A stretch of DNA of 64,000 nt, from NCBI GenBank assembly GCA_963971575.1, contig OZ020611.1, positions 201,734,419 through 201,798,418 of the forward strand, given 5' to 3'. Below the pieces are notes generated by a model. The model ran no database searches, had not been told where the DNA came from, and worked only from the letters and a program-made list of their open reading frames with translations. Below, one piece after another: positions 21,809 through 32,500 of the stretch. Numbering within the stretch: the stretch's first letter is position 1; every line of letters begins with the position of its first letter. The translations under genes were made by a program, and so were the position numbers. The stretch comes from Liopterus haemorrhoidalis (lineage: Eukaryota; Arthropoda; Insecta; Coleoptera; Dytiscidae).

Positions 21809-21811
21809 TTA

Positions 21812-22815
21812 GAAAGGACATACCGGCACGGGTTTGCCAAGTTTTCTACTTGGAAAGTAGTGAGGTAACAACCGCAAAAGATTATTTTCTTATTATTCTA
21901 TTGGTATATTGTTTACAGTTTTTCCTTACGATTCTCTCAGCTAGCCACGATTAAAGGACGATTCTTTAGCGGTAGTTGGATCTTGAAGCAAGTCTATTGC
22001 TGCAAGCGTTAAATCCTTTTCTCTTGCCACTGAACTGCTAAGCCAGGGTTTGTACTTGAGTTCAACGCCTACCTACGTCAAAAAAAAAATTTGTAAAAAA
22101 TAATTATACAAACAGGAGGTCTAGGCTCACCTCGGGCTGTCGCGCTAATGATAATGAAAAAGCTTCATGGACCACAATTTAGGAGTGAGAATATAGTCCA
22201 TTCCCGTTCCTAACTTGGTAGACAATTTGACTTTTTTGTATTTTTTCCAATATTTTCTTTTTCTATTGCTAATTTTCATTCACTTACAATGTTTTCTCTG
22301 TTGGCATCGGGATCCATATCTTTCATACTTTATCCACCACTTTTAAATATTTGTATTGGTCATGGTAAGCTTTTTACCTAATCTTCGTTGGGGCACAACC
22401 GATTTGCCAGGCACACAGTCCGTATATTAGCAGTTATCTTCTTAGTCATAGGTATCAGTATATTCCCGACTTGAATAGTTTATAATTGTTGCATTCGAGG
22501 TTCGACTGCTGCTAAAGCGATTTCTAACATAAATTGCATCAGATTATGTTACATTTTATTTTGAGAAATATTTATTTGTCGTTTACTCTTGGTAAATAAT
22601 TATTTAATAAATTAGTATGTGAGTTTTCTTACAATATAATATTACGATCTATCATTACTTCTATAATAACACAACACAACATGATTATAACTATTTTATC
22701 ATGAAAACATGAATTTTGCTTTATCATCTAAAGTTTAAAAATATTTATATTTAATGGAAGAAGATTTGGGGTGCAACATGTCTCTTATTCATTTATTACA
22801 TTTACATTTATAATG
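21812..22815. other. No feature recognised
   Basis: AT-rich sequence. A weak B-box-like GAGGTTCGACTGC at about 22498 is not enough to call a SINE. Confidence 0.4.
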
Positions 22816-22948
22816 TTTTCCGCCTAATTTAGGTGACGTTAACGACGAACTGAAAGGTTCCATCAGGACATTTCAAGGATGGAAAAGCGATATCAAGGAC
22901 AATGGAGTCCCAGCATGCTAGCAGATTATGACATTACTGGTCTTTAAT
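22816..22948 (+). pseudogene. Relic of a repeat-associated conserved protein
   Basis: The sequence reads FPPNLGDVNDE, then after a frameshift (about 22850) TERFHQDISRM EKRYQGQWSP SMLADY. I recall a conserved tail FFPENLG.VSDEHGERFHQDI..ME.RYQG.W...M.ADYCW in many arthropod hypothetical proteins that sit in repetitive DNA. Only the tail is present, with the shift and a stop soon after ADYDITGL, so it is broken. The function of the family is not known to me. Confidence 0.5.
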
Positions 22949-23229
22949 ATGTAAGACTTCCAAGGAAAGTTAAAAACGTTAAGCCTAAAAAATATTGTAA
23001 AAACATACATACGTTATACCGATATTTAGTTTAGTAATATTTTAATAAACTGCATCATATATACAATTTTTTTTTCATTTTTCTGGAAAAATGAAGAATG
23101 ATAAAGGAAAACTGAATTTATATTAGAAATCAGCATATCTCAATTTACTGAAGTTATTTTCATCTTCTGACAAGAAAAATTTTGAAAAATTGTCGTGCTG
23201 TAATTTATTTCCGTTTTTTTTTATGTATC

Positions 23230-23403
23230 TATTTTTTTTTTTTTTAGTTTTTGTTATTTCACGTTTATGGTCTTTGCTACTTAGCCAATTAGCCAGGAAA
23301 ATACTCATTTCTCATGATGGAAATTCCATGCCTGAACAAGATTCGAACCCGAGACCATAGCAACGCAGGGCACGTGTATTACCACTATACTACGCCGGTC
23401 GGC
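23230..23403 (-). mobile_element. tRNA-derived SINE, copy 1
   Basis: On the minus strand the head has A-box-like GCGTAGTATAGTGGTAATAC and B box GGGTTCGAATCTTG at tRNA spacing, then a body ending in an A-rich tail (complement of T-run 23231-23244). The body matches the copy at 63245-63381 in the segment containing CACGTTTATGGTCTTTGCTA (plus strand), so this is a multi-copy family. Confidence 0.7.
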
Positions 23404-23706
23404 TTTTTCCTCGTTATTTTTGTGTAATTTTTTTTATTACATAGCAACTGTAACGATAGCAACTATGAAGTGATGACGTAAATGACAGATCGTAAATATA
23501 CGATGGTTAATGAATGTGTAATTTATGCTCTAATTTTCGTGTTTTAATTGATATTTTTAAAAGCCCTAAAAAATGCTTACATATTTATATTACTTTTTTA
23601 ATTAGAATTTGGAATATGAATTTGATAATATATTCTTTTATTTCTTAAATATATTTATTACAAATATGTATTTTTAATTTTCTTTTAAAGCATTGCTAAA
23701 ATAATA

Positions 23707-24312
23707 CCCCTCCGTCCGAAAATATGGTATACATTACTTGAAAAAATGTAGGATTAACAAAAATCTTATTATCTTGATCTTTTTTTGTTTTTATTTCTAA
23801 ATAAGTGGTTGCTAGGTAACTGCTAAACAAAACGCTCGCAAATAGATTTACATATGTCAAAAGGAATTCAGAGAAAAAAAAAAAAAAAATCACGTATTTT
23901 AGATAAATTAAAGTGACACCCGCTGTTCTAAAAAATTGCGAATTTTGATCAAAATGTGTTAAATAGCAAGGAAGAAGTTCCAAGTCGACTTAAATCACAA
24001 CCGCCAAATAGTCCAGATTTTAATATCTGGACTAGCAAATAAGCAAAAGGAGGAAATTCCTATAAGATTCCACACATTAGTAAGGCAAAACTGTATCGTA
24101 AGGGACGATTATAAACAACATTATCATGTTCCATGCAATTTGTGGAGACAGCCACGTCCTGTTAAATTAAAACTTTTTGTATTATTCTTTGATTTACTAG
24201 GTATTTGTAACTATTCTATAAATAAAGTCATTCTAATTAAAATTGTAAATGAATGTCATATTTTCTGATAAGAAAAAAATCAAAATGTACACCATATTTT
24301 CGACGGAGGGGG
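23707..24312. mobile_element. MITE, plant-type mariner derivative
   Basis: The ends CCCCTCCGTCCGAAAATATG (left) and inverted CCCCCTCCGTCGAAAATATG (right) match, and continue with GGTATACATT / GGTGTACATT. TA flanks at 23705-23706 and 24313-24314. The style of end and the interior QPPNSPDFNI fragment link it to the same superfamily as the element at 463-880. Confidence 0.75.
23968..24043 (+). pseudogene. Plant-type mariner transposase fragment
   Basis: The frame KEEVPSRLKSQPPNSPDFNI matches the recalled QP.NSPDLN block that precedes the last catalytic Asp of plant-type mariner transposases. The downstream LDLGFF part is not preserved, and a stop follows within five codons. It is a short relic inside the TA-flanked MITE. 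Confidence 0.5.
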
Positions 24313-24488
24313 TAATTACGAACGGTGTCAGGCACATTGTGCCCGTTCTTGTGCCTGTACCCAAGTTTTGCGCCCAACCGAAAGTTAATTGGTCAATGGA
24401 ATGTTACGGGCTATCCTAGCCGAAACACAGCGCTTTAAAATCTAGTTAAACGATAACCTACCTTCGTACGGAAAACTTATTCTAAGCT

Positions 24489-24496
24489 TATAAAAG
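24489..24496 (+). promoter_or_regulatory. Candidate TATA box in the LTR
   Basis: TATAAAAG lies 87 bp into the LTR. A second candidate TTATAAAAC lies at about 24896. The transcription start was not determined; either could serve the U3 promoter. The same sites recur 8267 bp downstream. Confidence 0.35.
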
Positions 24497-24947
24497 GATA
24501 CAGTATGGGGTAATTTTGTGCAAAACCAACTGAATAGGTCCTGTCAACCCACTTAGAGGACAGCATTTATGACAACAAGCACCGCATCTGCTTCCGAATG
24601 CAAAAACATACTAGAGATGTCACTTAATTTGAGGTTAATTGTTTTTGACATTTCTATTTAACCTGTTTTGGGATATATACGTCGTGGAAACCTGGAAAGT
24701 ACAACAGTTAGCGTGCGGAATATGTTTGAATGATACACCTACCTTATATAAAAAAAAAAAAAAAAGAACAAGAAATTATAATCCTCAATAGTAAATAAAT
24801 TTCTGGGAATATTTGGTCGTAATAACGTAACTAGACGTATTTCTGCACTGACATGCGCGAGTGGTAAACCCGGTAGAGGGGTGAGGAAAAAAAGGTTATA
24901 AAACAGATGGGAAGCCGCGTTTTGGCTCTCTCTTAAACTTACGAACA

Positions 24948-25130
24948 GTGGTGTTATCAGAAAAATTTGACCAGAAAGAAAAACTAACGGCACGTGCAGT
25001 GAAACTTCCATGTATAAGCCTAGAGGAAATTGAAGGCAACACGGAATTCGTTTTTGCGGAGACTGCTTGGCGTTATACTGTCTTCGTAGGGAAGACACGG
25101 AGATATCCGGATGAGAATTTTCTTTTCTGA
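24948..25130 (+). other. Small ORF within the LTR, uncertain
   Basis: A 60-codon frame beginning MVLSEKFDQKEKL lies about 50 bp after the second TATA-like site, and a splice-donor-like GAG|GTAAGGT follows at about 25175-25184. It has no recognised domain and recurs in the 3' LTR. It may simply be an upstream ORF or chance. Confidence 0.2.
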
Positions 25131-26777
25131 TCAAAAGTTCGGAGTTTAAGAAAACCATTTAAGCCACCGACCACGAGGTAAGGTATCACCTTTCTTTTAT
25201 TTCCGCACGCGAAACTGTTGTATGGTCTCCAGTTTCACTAATTGTATTTTTAACTGTTATTCATACAGTGGCGGTACGATAGAGGCAAAAAATTTGCACA
25301 GTTGTGCCTATTTGAGAGTATATATCGGCTGGAGGAATAATTTCTGAAGTTATCCGAGTATTCAACCGGTCGCAAAGGAATAAGCACCTTGTAGCGGAAC
25401 CTTAAAACTACATCACCGTCCAGAGAGTACATAACCTACTTATTGTATCTAGCCGTGGAAACAGGGAGATTGTTTTTGTCTGCAACTCAGATGAGTACTA
25501 ATTTATGATATTTGTTTGATGATTTGTAACAAAAATATCTTTATGAGTGTGGCGTATCGGACCTCCGGGTTGTGTTGAGGCGTAATACGTCCCCGTATAG
25601 ATGTTTTTGGATACACACTGATAATTTTGGCCATTTTTATGAATGTGTATGTATTGTACTTGTATTTTGAGTTGAGTGAGCACATGGTGCCACCCCTATT
25701 GTGAAGCATATATTTTCTACGTCCTAAGGCCCTAAGCTACAATAAGTTGGACGCGCTGAATCGTGTTGGGGCGCGTAGTTAGTCAGAGCAGTCTCGCTCG
25801 GGGTTGAATTAGTTTATTTAATTGTAGATTCAGTCTGTCCGTAAGTCAACATTTTTTTATCCCCTTGATAACTCGAGGTTGTGAATTAGTTCTCAAACAC
25901 ATGGGTTTAACCCCTCTTTGTGAATATTCCCTGGCCGGGTATTCGTGTTAACTGCTTTTTCACGTTATCAAGGGTCGGTCTTTGTATTTGATTTGGGTGG
26001 ATTAACGTTAGCTTCAGTCGGGCAGAACCTCAGCCACAAGCATTTCTTTTTTTTTATCATCATCGGCCAGGCCTCTCCTAATTTTTCAGTAATTTAGTTG
26101 TTTGTTTAAAGTTATATTTCCGTAGAGCCGTGTGGGGTTGGGTGGTACGTTAACTTTTTTTTATCTCGTTAGAGATTTTTTTGTGTTAACGTACTACGGG
26201 TTTTCAAGGGATTTGAGAGGATTTTGAGAGTCAGTCTCTTGGCCTCCTTGGATATTTTATCACCGCGACTTCGAGGCCACTAGACTGGCTGGGTTTTCAT
26301 TAAAGTTAAGGCGAGCTAGAAGTATAGTAAAAATTTAAATCGGGTTTTGAACAAGCGCTGGCTTTCCGATTCTAAAATTCTTCCGGATTTTTCCTAACGG
26401 TATTGCCAACCGGAATACCGTTACCATTTTTCAACGTAATTAATCACTGTGGTATAATATTCCTGTGCAAAACTTCACGCAGCCCTAGGGCAGTTGTAGC
26501 ATAAGTAATCCAATCACATGTTACTGGGTATTTATACCGCATCACAAGTAATTCAGTTGTTAGTTTAAATTGTAATTAATTACCGGTTAAAGATTCAGTT
26601 GTTTAATTTCCTTTGGCCACTCGTGAGTACTTAGTTTCTAAAATTTTGGATTTAATTTAGATATTTTGCTCGTAGATTAAATGATTTTTTTTTTGTATTA
26701 ACTTTGTCGTACTCCGAGCTAAAAAGGGAATATTTAACTAGTCATTGATCTTGTAATTATTAATATTTTGGTTATAA

Positions 26778-26978
26778 AATTTTGCTTATTGAGTATTCGC
26801 TGTGCGAATAATAATATTTATTTTGTTTATAGATTTTGCGTATTGAGTATTCATTTAGTGAATAATTTATTTTGTTTATAGATTTTGCGTATTGAGTATT
26901 CATTTAGTGAATAATTTACTTTGTTTATAGATTTTGCGTATTGAATATTCGTTTAACGAATATTAGTTATTCTGTTAT
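26778..26978 (+). repeat. 49-bp tandem repeats in the LTR
   Basis: Units start GATTTTGCGTATTGAGTATT at 26832, 26881 and 26930, with a diverged unit before them. Each contains a small palindrome of the type GTATTCATTTAGTGAATA. The block is repeated in the 3' LTR at about 35045-35245. A regulatory role is possible but not shown. Confidence 0.8.
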
Positions 26979-27380
26979 TACCATTTGTTAGTTACTGATT
27001 TTTTTGTTAATAAATTTAGTTATTGAGAATTTTGGTGTTTCTATTACGAGAACTCTATTCCTTCCCCTGGGGTTTTATTTTTCTTCCAGAATTTAGGGCA
27101 ATAGAAGCGAAGTGACTGGCGCCGTATAAATTTTAGGCCGCACATCGACATTGATAATTACAGGACCACCCTGCATAGTCAAATCTACCTCTAGACTGGG
27201 CTGGCGGCCTTCTACCTTGCCCTGGACAGCTGATAGCCACTGGAGTCACTTCACAGTGGTTACGGACTTCATATTTTTCCCCATTTAGGTTTTTAGCGAC
27301 CGATCAGAGAGCTGAGCGGACGCTGGCGTATGCCAACTATATAACGCTGGAGTCTGGCCGTAATATACGTTATATATTTC

Positions 27381-27398
27381 TGGCGCCCAACGTGGGGC
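27381..27398 (+). promoter_or_regulatory. Primer binding site for tRNA-Lys
   Basis: TGGCGCCCAACGTGGGGC lies 6 nt after the LTR and is the complement of the 3' end of tRNA-Lys(CUU) as used by several retroviruses (known as the Lys1,2 primer site). This sets the start of minus-strand DNA synthesis. Confidence 0.9.
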
Positions 27399-28126
27399 TC
27401 GACGGAAAAGAAGACCGTTGCTTGCTAAAAAGAATTTTACACTACGATTGGGTTAATAAAATTGTGTTATACTTATTTCAAACTTAATTCCTGTGCCCCT
27501 AGACCCATTCCTTAAGAGTTCTCATAATAAGAAATTTAGTTAGATTATTTTTTTTTGTGATATTGTGTTGGATTACTTTTGCTATACTGTGTTGTATTGT
27601 TGTGTTTTAACACATACTCGATATTGGATGACCTATTGTACGTATTGGTCGCATTTTGGCGATTTAGTCTAACGGATTAAAGAGCAAACAAGCTACTGTT
27701 TTTGAGTTGTTTATAACGTTGAGTAGAGGACTCTAAGGTACCTCCCGGTGAAAATTGGTGTTGCATTGTTGGCAACAGTTGTATTGAAATTGTAATTGCA
27801 ACAATTGTTTGTTGAATTATCTTTGGAGACGGACCGGCGTTGGTTCGGCCGTCCATTGGTTTTACGTCTGTAGAGACGTTAGTGTTGGTAAGCCGGTTTA
27901 GGGCAAGCCATTGAAAAATTCACACGGGATTCGCTTAGCGGAAATTTAGTTTCCTCATACTTACGGTATTACGTTATACCGAGCTGGTTAAACCAGGATA
28001 TCACTCGACGGTTAGAGTATTGAAGAAAGACAGTAGACTTGGAGTTGTGCAATAGTAAGTCCCAGTATAGGGAAGTAGTAGAACGTAACCAAGGATCGTG
28101 TTTGTGTTGGACGCTGTATTTGCATC
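27399..28126 (+). other. Gypsy 5' leader
   Basis: Non-coding leader between primer site and gag, with several short upstream ATGs. Packaging or translation signals are expected here, but I cannot point to one. Confidence 0.6.
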
Positions 28127-29503
28127 ATGTCGTTGCCTACTAAATTTCGGGTTGAACACCTAGCACCAGCGGAATTAGAATATGAAACCGCGGTCTACGG
28201 ACTACAGGACAGCGACGGCGAGGACGCTCATTTACGACGGGAATTGCTGCAAAACATGATGTCGCTCGTGAAATCAGGAACGTCTTTTCGACTTCCTAAG
28301 TACCCTTTCACCTTCGAAACGGATCAAACTGGCGTGGAAAATACCCTTCGGGAACTTACAACGGTAATTGAAGCATTCTCAGGAGACCGGAGGACTCGTG
28401 ATTTCCAAAGGATCTCGAGTCGCGTTGCACATTGTGGTACGCGAATCGGCCGTATGGCCGCATTATCAGCGGAAAACAAGTCGATACAGTCGCGGTTATT
28501 AGTACGTCTCGTAACCATCTGGACGACGATAAATCGCAAGACGCGCGCGCGAAGAATTACCTCAACTCCTAAGAGAACGATTATCGGGGACCTCGATGCC
28601 TCTAGGGCCGACCTCAGTCCATCAGAGGAGAGCTCGCTCGAGACCGAAGAGGAAGAAACCCCACCAGTTAAGCCGTGGCGAACCAAGAGTATCCCGCCAG
28701 CTCAATGGAACTTAAAGTTCAGCGGAGATCAAAAGGAGATGTCGTTGAGTGCATTCCTAGAGCGCGTGGAAGAATTGCGCAGCGCACGGAACGTATCGAG
28801 ACAACAACTATTCGCCTCAGCATTGGATCTGTTCACTGGCAAGGCATTGATATGGTACCGAGCACAACGCCAGAACTTCTTAGATTGGCACGACCTCGTA
28901 CATCAATTACGTACCGTCTTCGTACCAATCGATTACGACGACCAGCTGTACGATGAGATCCGCGCCCGCCGGCAAGGAGTCGACGAGTCAATTGACATCT
29001 ATTTAGCGATCATGGAGTCGTTGTTCAAAAGATTGAGCACACCTTTGCCTGAGATAAGTAAGTTGAAGATCGTTGTCCGCAACCTTCACGCCCGATACAA
29101 AGATGGGATGTTTCTGTTGGACGAAGTGGAATCTGTACGTCGCCTCCTGGAAGTATGCCGCCGTATAGAACGAGCACACACCAACTGGCAGCCAGCTAGC
29201 ATCACGACCCCGAGGAATCGGACGCCGTTAGAACCGGATTTGGCCTATGTGGCCGGGAGTTCCCGAGGAACACAACACCCGCAATCAGCGGAGTTACAAG
29301 AAATACGACCACAAGGCCGGATTCTCACGTGTTTTAACTGCCAAGAACCGGGACATCGAGCGGCAGCGTGCCCACAACGCCCAATCAGGAAGTGCTATAC
29401 GTGTCATACTCCAGGCGTAACGAAGTACACATGTCCTAGATGCAATCCAAGAGGGTCCAGTGGCCCGAAGCAGAATCCGGGAAAAGAACAGCGTGGCGGA
29501 TAA
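28127..29503 (+). CDS. gag: Gag polyprotein
   Basis: A structural protein that would assemble the virus-like particle and package RNA. Of its 458 residues, the N-terminal third is of unknown fold and is followed by an acidic linker (about 163-177, SPSEESSLETEEEE). The capsid-like retrotransposon Gag domain (about 185-350) contains WNLKFSGDQKEMSL, FLERVEELR, LFTGKALIWYRAQ and LRTVFVPIDYDDQLYDEI. The C-terminus has a CCHC zinc knuckle at C402-C405-H410-C415, then a second cysteine cluster at C423, C426, C436 and C439 where Val431 stands in place of the His. ATG 28127 is the first in-frame start and sits in a GCATCATG context. The stop at 29501 overlaps pol. Confidence 0.88.
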   Translation: MSLPTKFRVEHLAPAELEYETAVYGLQDSDGEDAHLRRELLQNMMSLVKSGTSFRLPKYPFTFETDQTGVENTLRELTTVIEAFSGDRRTRDFQRISSRVAHCGTRIGRMAALSAENKSIQSRLLVRLVTIWTTINRKTRARRITSTPKRTIIGDLDASRADLSPSEESSLETEEEETPPVKPWRTKSIPPAQWNLKFSGDQKEMSLSAFLERVEELRSARNVSRQQLFASALDLFTGKALIWYRAQRQNFLDWHDLVHQLRTVFVPIDYDDQLYDEIRARRQGVDESIDIYLAIMESLFKRLSTPLPEISKLKIVVRNLHARYKDGMFLLDEVESVRRLLEVCRRIERAHTNWQPASITTPRNRTPLEPDLAYVAGSSRGTQHPQSAELQEIRPQGRILTCFNCQEPGHRAAACPQRPIRKCYTCHTPGVTKYTCPRCNPRGSSGPKQNPGKEQRGG

Positions 29504-32500
29504 ACGATCGGTCTCCGTCCGACGCGACCTCTATAAACCCGATTTTGGATTACATAATAGCTAACGCCCGGAGCGACGAGCGACCTTATCTAGAAATTGA
29601 GATCTTAGGTTACAGAATTTTAGGATTGTTAGACAGCGGAGCAACCCGAACCGTTCTTGGGAAACGCGGTTGGGCTTTATTGCAGAATGCTGGTTTCCAT
29701 TTAGATAAAACGAAACATATTTCCTCATGTACGGTCGCCAGTGGGCACCGTCTGGAAATAGCTGGTGTTGTCCAGTTACCATGTACGATAGAAGGACACA
29801 CCGCATGGATAGAAGCCATAGTGGTGCCTGAGATGGCACACACCTTAATATTGGGGGTTGATTTCTTCCGGCAGTTTGGAATTGTGCCAGACCTGCGCAG
29901 CGGCAGATGGCATTTTAGCCGATTAGAAGATACGGCCAGGATAGACCTGAGCGCCCTGGAAATGCCCGAAATGAGGATGAACGAGGATCAACGTGGAAGA
30001 ATTGATGAACTGGTTTCTAAACACTTCAATAGTATGAAGAAAGGTATAGGCTGTACGGACCAAATAGAACATCAGATCAGCTTGCTGGATCCGCACCAAC
30101 CGCCGATTAAACAACGCTACTATCCGGTCTCTCCGGCGATACAGCGAGAAATTGACAGGCAAGTCACCGAGATGGCAGAAGAAGGTGTTATCGAACGATC
30201 GAATTCGGATTGGTCGTCGCCGGTGCTGATGGTGAAGAAAAAGGATCAATCTTGGCGCTTCTGCGTCGACTTCCGCAAGGTAAACGCTGTCACTAGGCGC
30301 GACGCCTATCCACTACCTTACATCACGAGCATCTTAGACAGATTGAAGAACGCGAGGTACATCTCCAGCCTGGACATAAAGTCAGCGTATTGGAACATCC
30401 CGTTAACTGAGAGTTCAAAGAAGTATACCGCATTCACAGTGCCCGGAAGGGGTTTATGGCAGTTTAAGAGGTTAGCGTTCGGACTACACAGTGCTCCCGC
30501 CACGTTTCAGAAATTAATAGATACCGTATTAGGACCCGAGTTAGAACCGCACGTGTTCAAATATCTCGACGACATCATCATAATCGCGGATAACTTTGAG
30601 AAACACCTGGAAATTTTAGGAGAAGTATTGAAAAGATTGCTAGACGCTGGTTTCACGCTGAACAAAGACAAATGTGCGTTTGTAGTACCAGAACTGAAGT
30701 ACCTAGGCTACGTGGTGAACCAAGGTGGACTGGCCGTCGACCCGGATAAGGTCTCGGCCATGCTGAAAATCCCACAACCCACCACCGCAGTCGAAGTACG
30801 CAGAATGCTGGGCGTTGCTGGTTGGTACAAACGTTTCATACCTACATATTCAGACATTTGTGCGCCACTCAATCGGCTAACCCGAAAGGGCATCCGATTT
30901 CAATGGGACGACGCATGTAAGCAATCGTGGAACCGCATCAAACAACACCTGATCACCGCTCCGATCCTATGCTGTCCGGACTTTTCACTACCATTCATAA
31001 TACAGACCGACGCCTCTGGATACGGACTTGGTGCCGTGCTCTCGCAAAACACCCCTGAAGGCGAGAAGGTAGTATGCTACCTCAGCAAATCGCTTACGCG
31101 ATTAGAACGGGCGTACACCACCACGGAGAGGGAGTGTCTGGCTGTGTTATGGGCAGTAGAGAAATTACGTCCGTACATCGAAGGATCGCACTTTACAGTG
31201 ATCACGGATCATCACAGCTTGTGCTGGCTTCATAACCTAAAGGATCCGTGTGGACGACTAGCGAGATGGGCTCTGAGACTACAACAATTCGACTTTAAAA
31301 TTATCCACCGTAAGGGGAGAGATCACCATGTACCCGACGCCTTGAGCCGAGGAGTACCAGTACTCGACAGTGTTACTGCCGACGTCAACACCGAAGGACA
31401 ACCCCCTTGTGCGTGGTACACAAAGATGTGTCGGAAAGTCGAAGAAAACCCTCGCAAGTTTCCGGCATGGCGCCTGGAAGAAGGTAAATTGTACCACTAC
31501 TACCGGCATCCTAATCCCGGCCTGTTAACCGAAGCGGAGAATTGGAAACGCGTGATTCCTCGTCCGGAGCGTAAAGAGATACTTCAACGGATGCATGACG
31601 CACCGACCTCAGGACACTTAGGCGTTTATAAAACGTATTGTCGACTAATACAACATTATTATTGGCCGTTCATGAGAGCGGACGTGGTCCGCTATATACA
31701 TCGCTGTACCACTTGTTTGGAAAGTAAAGTAGAGAGAAAACCGCCAGTCGGATTGATGATGCCGCGGCGAGTCGTAGAGCGCCCATGGCAGCAGATAAGC
31801 GTGGATATCGTAGGTCCGATGACCAGATCAACCTCTGGGTATCAATATATCTTCACAGTGATAGATGTGTTTAGTAAGTTCGTGTTGACTTTCCCTATGC
31901 GGAAGGCCACCGCGCCCAGCATTGTTAAACTGCTAGAGAATGGAGTGTTTCTGCTGTTTGGAAGCCCCGAGTCAATATTATTGGACAACGGAACGCAATT
32001 CCGAAGTAAGGAGTTCCGTCGTTTGGCTGCGACGTATAACGTGCGCCTCCGATACAACGCTAACTATCATGCGCAAGCGAATGTGGTCGAACGAGTACAC
32101 TCGACGTTGAAGCAAGGAATACGATCCTACCTCGACCAAGACCAGCGGAAGTGGGAAGATAACCTGCAGAAGGTATCTTGTGCGATACGAACGTCCGTCC
32201 ATGAAAGCACTAGAATGACACCGTATTTTGTCAACTTTGGAAGGGAGATTGGATTTCCAGAAGAATGTGTGGACAGGGTTCCAGAGGAAATGGAGACACC
32301 CAGTAATAAGGAAGAACGTCAGAAGGTATTTCGGGAGATATACACCCAGGTGCGGGAACGCCTGAAAAGGTCTTCAGAAAATAGTAAACGGCGTTATGAT
32401 TTGAGACGTCGAGACATCCAGTACGCGATAGGCGACCGTGTGTGGAGACGGAATTACATACTCTCCAATGCGGCGAAACATGTTAGCGCTGCTTTGGCAC

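Larger units (their letters stand above)
24402..27374 (+). repeat. 5' LTR of the Gypsy element
   Basis: Begins TGTTACGGG and ends ACGTTATA, imperfect inverted ends. At 2973 bp it is unusually long for a Gypsy LTR. It contains TATA-like boxes, a T-rich region and a 49-bp tandem repeat block, and its sequence repeats at 32669-35641. Confidence 0.92.

Noticed and set aside
22420..22515. Possible SINE head with GAGGTTCGACTGC
   Set aside because: Upstream A box is unconvincing and no tail or duplication is present.
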